23,387 bases of DNA from Spirochaetia bacterium (GTDB lineage: Bacteria > Spirochaetota > Spirochaetia > Treponematales > Breznakiellaceae), in the NCBI GenBank assembly GCA_025997675.1, contig BNUX01000046.1:1-23387 (forward strand). Direction: 5' to 3'. A program made the translations under genes and the position numbers. Shown here one piece after another: positions 15,185 to 22,373 of the stretch (within the stretch, counting starts at the first letter, position 1; every line of letters begins with the position of its first letter). The notes under the pieces are model-generated. The model ran no database searches. It was not told the origin of the DNA and saw only the letters and a program-made list of their open reading frames with translations.

Positions 15185-16245
15185 TCCTTGACCGCTATCT
15201 CCTGCGCCAGTTTTTCCCCGTGTTTGTTGTGGCGGTTTCTATGTTTGTGATGCTCCTCTCGTTAATAGATCTCTTCGCAAATCTCTGGCGGTACCTTAAC
15301 TACGAGGTACCCTTCAAGGAAATCCTCCGGGTTTGTTTTTATTACCTTCCCAAAAGTTTTTCCTACGCCATGCCCATATCACTGCTGTTTGCCGCCGCCT
15401 ATACCCTGGGGGACCTCTACGCGCGGAATGAGCTTACCTCCATATTTTCTTCCGGGATACCCTTCTGGCGTTTTTCAATTTCCCTGATTGCGGTGGGACT
15501 CCTGGCCTCGGTGTTTGCCTTTTTTTTTGAAGACCGGGTGGTGGTGCCTACCCTCAGAATTAAGAACGACCTCTCCCGGCTCTATCTGCACCAGCAGCGG
15601 ACGGAGAACAATTCTGATATTGTGATTAAAGCCAGAAACGGCGAGGTGATCTATTCGGTGGACTATTATGATAGTGTTAATGATACCCTGAATGGTCTCA
15701 GCATCGTTGAGCAGGCAGCGGACGGCGCCTTCATTGCCCTGATCCGCGCCCCCCAGGCAACATGGACCGGGGAATACTGGAAACTGTCCAATGCTATGGT
15801 GTACCGCCGGGAAGAGGGCTTACTCCGGGTGCGGCCCCTGGATGATTCTGACGTGTACCGGGAGCATCCGGATACCTTCAGGCGAAACGCCGTGGCGGTG
15901 GAGGACCTTCCGGTACGGGACGCGGGGGACCTGGTGCAGGACCTCCGCTCTGCGGGGCTTCCCTTTATCGGAGCCCTTGCGGAGTATTATCACCGGTATT
16001 CCTTTTCCACCGTATCACTGGTGATAATGATTCTGTCAATTTCCATGGGGGGCAGGTTCAGAAAAAATGTTTTGCTCATGAGCCTGCTCACCAGCCTGGG
16101 GGCGGCGGTGGTCTTCTATGTTTCGGAGATGATCACCATGATGATGGCCAAGCTGGGATACATTCCCCCTATTGTAGGCGCATGGTTTCCGGTGCTGGTC
16201 TTTATCCCGGTTGGTATCGTAATGCTGGTGAACGCAAAAACATAG
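15181..16245 (+). CDS. LptF/LptG-family (YjgP/YjgQ) permease, second copy
   Basis: The 354-residue membrane protein begins [20 protein letters not shown], the classical first helix of this family, which fixes the start at ATG 15181 in an ATGA overlap with the first permease. Helices follow near 50-80 and 98-122, then a periplasmic beta-jellyroll-like segment (about 130-265), then three helices (about 280-300, 305-327, 332-352). It should pair with the upstream protein as one exporter. No LptB, LptC, LptA or LptD lies nearby. The frame stays open for 20 codons after the TAG at 16243-16245. A T9 tract is at 15520-15528. Confidence 0.87.
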   Translation: MILDRYLLRQFFPVFVVAVSMFVMLLSLIDLFANLWRYLNYEVPFKEILRVCFYYLPKSFSYAMPISLLFAAAYTLGDLYARNELTSIFSSGIPFWRFSISLIAVGLLASVFAFFFEDRVVVPTLRIKNDLSRLYLHQQRTENNSDIVIKARNGEVIYSVDYYDSVNDTLNGLSIVEQAADGAFIALIRAPQATWTGEYWKLSNAMVYRREEGLLRVRPLDDSDVYREHPDTFRRNAVAVEDLPVRDAGDLVQDLRSAGLPFIGALAEYYHRYSFSTVSLVIMILSISMGGRFRKNVLLMSLLTSLGAAVVFYVSEMITMMMAKLGYIPPIVGAWFPVLVFIPVGIVMLVNAKT

Positions 16246-16337
16246 GGGGGTAGCCTGAGCGGGGACGAGATTATCAACGCCTTGTTGTTGAAGTCGATGG
16301 GGCATTAGAAGGAGTGTTTTACTAAAAGGTGTTTTGT

Positions 16338-17126
16338 ATGAAGAAAATCCCCCTGGACAATCCCTTTGCCGCCCCGGTCTTTTACCGGGAAACCACGGGC
16401 AGCACCATGTGGGACGCCCGGACTATCGCCGGGCAAGGGGGGACTCACGGTTCCGTGGTGGTTGCGGATGTCCAGGAAGCGGGCCGGGGCCGTGTCGCAA
16501 ACCGTCCCTGGAAATCTGAAAAGGGCAAAAACCTCCTCTTTACCATACTGCTCCGCTATCCCGGCATCGCCGCCATTCCCCCGGCCCTCACCCTCAGGAC
16601 CGGTCTGGCCTTAGCTCTGGCCATTGAGGATTTCGCCCCCGCACTCCAGGGCCGCCTCCAGGTGAAGTGGCCTAATGATGTGATGATTCCCTTGCCAAAA
16701 CCAGGGACCTTTGGTAAGACCGCCGGGATACTCACCGAGGGGGACGGTGAGAAGGTGTATATCGGTGTTGGGGTGAATGTGGGACAGACGGACTTTCCGG
16801 CGGATATCCGGGGTAAGGCGGGCAGCATCGCCCTGACGCCGGGTGTTTCTCTGCTCCCGGACAGCCGGTTCCGTTTACTGGAAGCCTTCCTGCAACGCCT
16901 CTACGCCGAACTTGAAGGACCGGCCCAAACAGGAGACGGCTGGCGGGAACGGCTGGAGGAGCGGCTTTATATGAAGGGCCGGAAGGTGCGGTTCATCGCC
17001 GGGGCCGCATACTCAGGCAGGGTAGTGGAGGGGGTGCTCTGCGGCATAGGCCTTGGGGGGGAGCTGCTTATTCAGGGGCAGGATGGGACGGAAGCTTTCG
17101 TTACCGGGGAACTGGAGGCGTACTGA
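16338..17126 (+). CDS. birA: Biotin--[acetyl-CoA-carboxylase] ligase, HTH-less
   Basis: The 262-residue enzyme activates biotin with ATP and attaches it to the lysine of biotin-carrier domains of carboxylases. GSTMWDAR near residue 21, the biotinyl-AMP loop GRGRVANRPWKS at 49-60 and KWPNDV at 110-115 identify it. A C-terminal SH3-like domain is present. It has no N-terminal winged-helix domain, so it is a group I ligase and not a biotin-operon repressor. The ATG at 16338 is used, with AAAGG at 16325-16329; an in-frame GTG at 16329 is possible. It is separated from the permease by 92 nt and may have its own signals. Confidence 0.93.
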   Translation: MKKIPLDNPFAAPVFYRETTGSTMWDARTIAGQGGTHGSVVVADVQEAGRGRVANRPWKSEKGKNLLFTILLRYPGIAAIPPALTLRTGLALALAIEDFAPALQGRLQVKWPNDVMIPLPKPGTFGKTAGILTEGDGEKVYIGVGVNVGQTDFPADIRGKAGSIALTPGVSLLPDSRFRLLEAFLQRLYAELEGPAQTGDGWRERLEERLYMKGRKVRFIAGAAYSGRVVEGVLCGIGLGGELLIQGQDGTEAFVTGELEAY

Positions 17127-17129
17127 AGC

Positions 17130-17160
17130 GGCTGCCGGGGAGCGATTGCCGACAGCCCTT
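17130..17160 (+). terminator. Weak terminator-like hairpin after birA
   Basis: GGCTG (17130-17134) pairs with CAGCC (17153-17157), with CGG/CCG inside after a C-A mismatch and a 10-nt loop. A pyrimidine- and T-rich stretch follows, not a clean T-run. It lies between convergent birA and the EF-G-like gene. Confidence 0.4.
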
Positions 17161-17172
17161 CTCTTGCTATTT

Positions 17173-19260
17173 CTATTCTTCCTCTTCCTTAACCCTGAAC
17201 GCCTCCGCAGCCTTAATAACATCCTCGGCAATCCGCCCCGAAATAGGCGCGTAGTGGTCAAACTCCACGCTGAAAGACCCGGTGCCGCTGGTGATGGACC
17301 GCAGGTCTATGGAGTACCGCAGCAATTCCGCCTGGGGAACCAGAGCGCGGATTTCCTCAATGCCGCCCCCCAATGAGTCCTGCCCCAGTATCTTGCCCCG
17401 CTTCCCCGAAAGGTCGGACATAACGTCCCCCAGGTACTTTTCTTCCACAAAGACCGTCAGGTTGTTGATGGGTTCCAGCAAGGTCGGCGCCGCCTGGCGC
17501 ATGGCTTCCCGGAAGGCGTTCCGGGCGGCCAGCTTAAAGGCCAGTTCCGAGGAATCCACCGGGTGGTACTTGCCGTCCACCACCTTCACCTCCACGTCCA
17601 CCACGGGGTAGCCCGCCATGGTGCCCGCAGCCATCCCTTCTACCACGCCCTTCTCAACCCCGGGGATGTAGTTCTTGGGGATGGCCCCGCCGAAGATGGC
17701 GTTGACAAACTGGTAGTTTTCACCCCGTTTAAGGGGGGCAATCTCCAGCAGCACCTTCCCGTACTGCCCATGCCCGCCGGTCTGCTTCTTGTGGGTGTAT
17801 TCGGCGTTGGCCTTCTTGGTGATGGTTTCCCGGTAGGCCGTACGGGGCATCCGGGTTTCCACCTCGATCTTCTGGTTTTGCTTTATCCGGTTCAGGATGA
17901 TATTCACCTGGAGTTCACCCATGCCGGAGATAACCGTTTCCCTGGTCTCCGCGTTAAACTGGTACCGGAAGGTACGGTCCTCCTCCGCCGCCCGGACAAG
18001 GAATTCACCCAGCTTATCCTCATCTTTTTTGGCCGCCGCGTTTACCGCCACCGAATGGACCGGCTGGGGCAGGCGCAGGGGCAGGAACTTGAGCGCGCCG
18101 TCCACCGCACTGACGGTATCGTTGGTACGGAGGCTCGGTGACTTGGAAATGATCCCCACATCACCGGTGAAAAACTCCTTCACCTCCTCCAGTTTCTTTC
18201 CCACACAGGTATAAAGCTTGCCTATCCGTTCCTTTTTGTTTTCCGATACATTAAAGATATCCGACTCGGCGGTAAGTTTACCCGTAATGATCTTGACCCA
18301 GGACAGCTTACCGGAAAACTGGTCGTAGGTGGTCTTGATAACCAGGCCCGCCAGGGGCTTTTCCGTATCAATGGGTACTTCCTGCTGCTGCCCCTCGGCA
18401 TCCAGGACCACATCCTTGGCGGTGTTGGGGGTGGGGCCGACTTCGGCCAGAAAGTCCAGGAGGGGGACCATGCCGGAATTCTTCAGGGCCGCCCCGGCAA
18501 AGGCGGGGACTATCTTATGGTCCGCCAGAGCCTCAATCAGCCCCTTCCGTATCTCCTCCGGCTCCAGGGTACCCTTATCGAGGAAATGCTCCATCAGGGT
18601 ATCGTCCCCCTCGGCGGCGGCCTCAATAAGCTGCTCCCGGGCGGCGGCGGCGGCCTCCTTATAGGTATCGGGGATGGCCCCTTCTTTTTCCACCCCCCCG
18701 CCCGCATCAATGAACCAGGCCTTTTCATGCAGCACGTCGATGACCCCGGTAAAGGCGGCTCCCGCCCCCATGGGCAGGCTTAAAGGCACCGGGTTAACCT
18801 TGAACTTCTCCTTAATATCCGCCATAGCTTTGTCAAAATCCGCCCGTTCCTCATCCATCTTGGTGATGAAGGCCCCCCGGGGCTTCCGGCGGGTCTCCAG
18901 GTTACGCCAGAGCTTGACCGTCTCAATCTGTACCCCCACCCGGCTGTCCACCGTAAGAACGGCAAATTCCGAGGCCCGGAAGGTGAGAATCACATCCCCG
19001 ATAAAATCCGAAGACCCTGGGGTATCGAATATATTAATCTTCCGGCCCGCCCGCTCAATATGGGCCAGGGCGGCGTGGATAGATATCTTCCGTTCAATTT
19101 CTTCGGGGGTAGAATCCCCCACGGTCTTTCCCGATTCCACGGTTTCGGGCTTAGGAATCGCCCCCCCCGCGAACAACAAACGTTCAAAAAGGCTGGTTTT
19201 GCCGGTACCCCCATGGCCGGCGATGGTGACATTTTTGATGAGATCCGTGGTATAAGCCAT
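17173..19260 (-). CDS. EF-G-like translational GTPase lacking the switch-II histidine
   Basis: The 695-residue protein has the full EF-G domain set: G domain, II, III, IV with GGHGQYGKVLLEIAP, and V ending near the C-terminus. G1 is GHGGTGKT at 15-22. Switch I reads RKISI at 57-61 where EF-G has RGITI. G3 is DTPGSSDF at 79-86 where EF-G has DTPGHVDF, so the catalytic histidine is Ser83. G4 is TKMD at 133-136 instead of NKMD. This marks it as a paralogue of the EF-G2/EF-G-like group, not the housekeeping EF-G; its role may be a specialised translation or recycling step. The minus-strand ATG at 19260 is supported by AGGAGT (19271-19266). No rpsL/rpsG/tuf neighbours occur, also unlike a main fusA. 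Confidence 0.88.
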   Translation of the reverse strand: MAYTTDLIKNVTIAGHGGTGKTSLFERLLFAGGAIPKPETVESGKTVGDSTPEEIERKISIHAALAHIERAGRKINIFDTPGSSDFIGDVILTFRASEFAVLTVDSRVGVQIETVKLWRNLETRRKPRGAFITKMDEERADFDKAMADIKEKFKVNPVPLSLPMGAGAAFTGVIDVLHEKAWFIDAGGGVEKEGAIPDTYKEAAAAAREQLIEAAAEGDDTLMEHFLDKGTLEPEEIRKGLIEALADHKIVPAFAGAALKNSGMVPLLDFLAEVGPTPNTAKDVVLDAEGQQQEVPIDTEKPLAGLVIKTTYDQFSGKLSWVKIITGKLTAESDIFNVSENKKERIGKLYTCVGKKLEEVKEFFTGDVGIISKSPSLRTNDTVSAVDGALKFLPLRLPQPVHSVAVNAAAKKDEDKLGEFLVRAAEEDRTFRYQFNAETRETVISGMGELQVNIILNRIKQNQKIEVETRMPRTAYRETITKKANAEYTHKKQTGGHGQYGKVLLEIAPLKRGENYQFVNAIFGGAIPKNYIPGVEKGVVEGMAAGTMAGYPVVDVEVKVVDGKYHPVDSSELAFKLAARNAFREAMRQAAPTLLEPINNLTVFVEEKYLGDVMSDLSGKRGKILGQDSLGGGIEEIRALVPQAELLRYSIDLRSITSGTGSFSVEFDHYAPISGRIAEDVIKAAEAFRVKEEEE

Positions 19261-19287
19261 GATACACTCCTGTTTTTGTAGACAAGT

Positions 19288-19316
19288 TTGCCAGATAAAC
19301 TGCTATAGACTATAAT
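19288..19316 (+). promoter_or_regulatory. Strong predicted sigma-70-type promoter for the accessory operon
   Basis: TTGCCA (19288-19293, 5 of 6), a 17-nt spacer, then a perfect TATAAT (19311-19316). Transcription would begin near 19323 and give a leader of about 60 nt before the gene at 19385. Confidence 0.7.
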
Positions 19317-19340
19317 GAATCGGTATGGACGGATTGTCAA
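19312..19340 (-). promoter_or_regulatory. Predicted promoter of the EF-G-like gene
   Basis: On the minus strand TTGACA (19340-19335) is followed by 17 nt and CATTAT (19317-19312, 4 of 6). TATAGT a few bases further would need a 20-nt spacer. The -10 overlaps the plus-strand TATAAT by five base pairs. Confidence 0.6.
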
Positions 19341-19384
19341 GAAAAATATAGTATAGAGGTGGTACATGCCACAAGGAGGCCCCC

Positions 19385-19609
19385 ATGCCGGAACCAGCCA
19401 AAAGAGACCCTAAAGCCCCCCGATTTCTTCAAATTTCCATCAAGGACAGCGAGGGCAAAGAATGGTCCACGACCATCGCCCAGTCCAAGGACTTTTCCTC
19501 GGGCTCCGTCGGCTTTTATGCATCCGATAAGGTAACCAACCCGGAAAGCGGCGAGCGCTACCAGTGCGGGCTGAACTTTACCTTGATAGGGTCCAAGCCG
19601 GGGAAGTAA
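19385..19609 (+). CDS. 74-aa protein of unknown function, first gene of the type IIL operon
   Basis: I do not recognise this family. The protein starts MPEPAKRDPKAPRFLQISI, has a charged, Pro-rich N-terminus and then alternating polar/hydrophobic stretches (ISIKD, KEWSTTIA, VGFYASDKV, YQCGLNFTLIG) suggesting a small all-beta fold. It has no signal peptide or membrane helix. A strong AAGGAGG (19373-19379) precedes the ATG and a good promoter lies at 19288-19316. The stop is 1 nt before the ATG of the restriction-modification gene, so the two are surely cotranscribed. A regulator or accessory factor of the enzyme is possible; an unrelated small conserved protein is equally possible. Its composition resembles the host genes. 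Confidence 0.75.
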   Translation: MPEPAKRDPKAPRFLQISIKDSEGKEWSTTIAQSKDFSSGSVGFYASDKVTNPESGERYQCGLNFTLIGSKPGK

Positions 19610-19610
19610 C

Positions 19611-22373
19611 ATGCCCCTGTCATGGAATGAAATAAAGGCCCGGGCCGCCGCATTTGTCAACGAGTGGAAAACCGCCGCCGGGAGCGAGCGGGAAGAAGCG
19701 GAAGCCCAGACCTTTGAAAATGAGTTTTTCAATATCTTCGGGGTGAACCGCCGCCAGGTTGCCGTATTTGAAAAGAAAGTAAAATTGCTTGATGGCAGCG
19801 GATACATCGACCTTTTTTGGAAAGGCCATATCCTCATAGAGATGAAAACCCCCGGTAAGGATATGATGAGGGCCTACGAACAGGCGAAAAAATACGCCCT
19901 GTCCTTAAGCCCCGCCGATATGCCGAAGGGAATTCTTATCTGCGATTTTGTCAGCTTCCATTACTACAATCTCCTGGAAGACGGCAAGCTCTATCGCTTT
20001 AACCTTACCGAATTGGTAGACCATATAGAGCTTTTCGGCGACCTGGCCGGGTACAAAGAAATAGACCCCTATAAACAATGGGACCCGGTAAACATCGAAG
20101 CCGCCGAAACCATGGGGCGGCTCCATGACCGCCTAAAGGAAATCGGCTACCGGGGCCACCAACTGGAATTGTACCTCGTCCGTTTGCTGTTCTGCCTCTT
20201 CGCCGATGACACCGGAATCTTCGAGCCTCCGGACATCTTTATTAAATACATCCTTGTACGCACCGCGGAAGACGGATCGGACCTTGCCCTGCACCTGCAA
20301 AAAATATTTGAGGTATTGAATAAACCAAAGAGCGGCCGCTTAAAAACCATTGACGAGCAACTGAACGAATTCCCCTACATCAACGGCGGCTTGTTTCAGG
20401 AACGCCTTGAAAGCGCCGACTTTGACCGCCCCATGCGTGACACCCTCATCGACTGCTGCCGCCTTGACTGGAGCAAAATATCCCCCGCCATTTTCGGCGC
20501 CATGTTCCAAAGCGTCATGAACGACGATGAACGCCACGACCTTGGCGCCCATTACACCAGCGAGGAAAACATCCTCAAACTGATACACCCCCTGTTTCTT
20601 GACGGCCTGTGGGATGAGTTCAACAAAATAATAACCCTGAGCCCCTCCGCACAGCAATCCCGGCTGATAGAGTTTCACCACAGGATTGCGAACCTGAAAT
20701 TCCTTGACCCCGCCTGCGGCTGCGGGAACTTTCTGGTGATCAGCTACCGGGAACTGCGCTTATTGGAACTGGAAATTCTGGAACGCTTACTGGGAAACAA
20801 TCAGGTGTTGGATGTATCGACGGAAATAAAAGTAAACGTGGATCAATTCTTTGGGCTTGAGATTGAAGAGTTCCCCTCCCAAATAGCGCAGGTTGCCATG
20901 TGGCTTACGGACCACCAGATGAACATGAGGTTCCGGGAACGGTTCGGGCAGTATTTTGCGCGGATTCCGCTGGTGTCCACGGCGTCGATACATTGCGTTA
21001 ATTCGCTTACCACCGATTGGGAAAGTATTGTGGCGAAAAGTGAGTTGAGTTATATTTTGGGGAATCCGCCGTTTTTGGGTTATAGCGTAATGAATAAGAA
21101 CCAGAAAAAGGAAGTTGAACAGATATTTGAAGGAATGCAAAATTACGGGTTTTTAGATTATGTTACCTGCTGGTATAAGAAGGCAGCCAAATATATACAG
21201 GGAACGGCTATTGAAGCCGCTTTTGTCTCGACAAACAGTATTTGCCAGGGTGAGCAAGTCTCTTACCTGTGGCCTGAATTAATGAACAAACATGGGATCA
21301 AGATCAATTTTGCCCATCAGACTTTTAAGTGGAGTAACGAGGCTAAGGGAAAGGCAGCAGTTTATTGTGTTATTGTCGGGTTTAGTCTTGCGGACAGGAA
21401 AATAAAGAAACTGTATCATTATACAACTGTTACCGGGAAAGCTGTGGAAACTACCGTAAATCGTATAAACGCATATCTTATTGACGCAGATATGATCTTT
21501 ATAGAAAGCCGAACCAATCCACTTTGTAAGGTAGCGTCTATGATAACCGGGAATAGGCCTGTTGATGATAGCAATTTTATCTTTTCTGATGAGGAAAAAA
21601 CGGCGTTCTTATTAAAGGAACCGGCAGCAAAAAAGTATATTAGACCACTTATTTCAGCGCGACAGTTTATTAATAATGAACGGCGCTGGTGCCTTTGGCT
21701 TGCTGGTGTAGAACCCAGTGAGTTACGTAAAATGCCGGAAGTATTGAAACGCATTGAAGCGGTCAAAAATTTCAGACTGGCAAGTACCGCACTTTCAACT
21801 CAAAAACTTGCCGAACGTGCGGCATTATTTAGAGACCTAAATCAGCCGGACTCTTTTATTCTCATTCCTGCGACATCTTCGGAAAACAGAAAGTACATCC
21901 CAATGGGATTTTTTGGAAAAAATGATATTGCGTCCAATTCATGTCTCATAATTCCCAATGGAAGTCTCTATCACTTTGGTGTACTTACTTCGACTATGCA
22001 CATGGCATGGATGCGATATGTTTGTGGGCGTTTAGAAATGCGCTATCGCTATTCAAAGGATATTGTTTACAATAATTTCCCTTGGCCTAATTCTACGGAT
22101 AAGCAAAAAGAGGCGATTGAGACAGCGGCTCAAGCCGTATTGGACGCCCGCGCCCTTTTCCCCACAAGTAGCCTTGCCGACCTCTACGATCCCACGGTCA
22201 TGCCGCCGGAGCTTATGAAAGCCCACCAGAAACTTGATAAGGCCGTGGAAAAAGCTTATGGGAAGACCTTTGAGGATGATCCTGGGAGGGTTGCATATTT
22301 GTTTGAGTTGTATCAAAAGATAACAGGTGACCTTTTCATCGAGATAAAAAAGAAAAGGATAGGAAGGAAATAA
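19611..22373 (+). CDS. Type IIL single-chain restriction-modification enzyme, MmeI family
   Basis: The 920-residue protein matches MmeI (919 aa) in size and order. An N-terminal PD-(D/E)xK nuclease has D67, then nine residues, then E77-M-K79 (GYIDLFWKGHILIEMKTPG), the same D-X9-EXK spacing known from MmeI. A helical connector (about 160-300) follows. The gamma-class N6-adenine methyltransferase has motif I DPACGCGNF at 366-374 and motif IV NPPF at 485-488. The target-recognition domain lies at about 620-830 and a C-terminal helical domain ends the protein. Such enzymes methylate one strand for protection and cut about 20 bases downstream, with specificity set by one recognition domain. Both activities look intact. 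Codons about 476-836 are A+T-rich against G+C-rich flanks, a sign of domain exchange. Confidence 0.9.
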   Translation: MPLSWNEIKARAAAFVNEWKTAAGSEREEAEAQTFENEFFNIFGVNRRQVAVFEKKVKLLDGSGYIDLFWKGHILIEMKTPGKDMMRAYEQAKKYALSLSPADMPKGILICDFVSFHYYNLLEDGKLYRFNLTELVDHIELFGDLAGYKEIDPYKQWDPVNIEAAETMGRLHDRLKEIGYRGHQLELYLVRLLFCLFADDTGIFEPPDIFIKYILVRTAEDGSDLALHLQKIFEVLNKPKSGRLKTIDEQLNEFPYINGGLFQERLESADFDRPMRDTLIDCCRLDWSKISPAIFGAMFQSVMNDDERHDLGAHYTSEENILKLIHPLFLDGLWDEFNKIITLSPSAQQSRLIEFHHRIANLKFLDPACGCGNFLVISYRELRLLELEILERLLGNNQVLDVSTEIKVNVDQFFGLEIEEFPSQIAQVAMWLTDHQMNMRFRERFGQYFARIPLVSTASIHCVNSLTTDWESIVAKSELSYILGNPPFLGYSVMNKNQKKEVEQIFEGMQNYGFLDYVTCWYKKAAKYIQGTAIEAAFVSTNSICQGEQVSYLWPELMNKHGIKINFAHQTFKWSNEAKGKAAVYCVIVGFSLADRKIKKLYHYTTVTGKAVETTVNRINAYLIDADMIFIESRTNPLCKVASMITGNRPVDDSNFIFSDEEKTAFLLKEPAAKKYIRPLISARQFINNERRWCLWLAGVEPSELRKMPEVLKRIEAVKNFRLASTALSTQKLAERAALFRDLNQPDSFILIPATSSENRKYIPMGFFGKNDIASNSCLIIPNGSLYHFGVLTSTMHMAWMRYVCGRLEMRYRYSKDIVYNNFPWPNSTDKQKEAIETAAQAVLDARALFPTSSLADLYDPTVMPPELMKAHQKLDKAVEKAYGKTFEDDPGRVAYLFELYQKITGDLFIEIKKKRIGRK

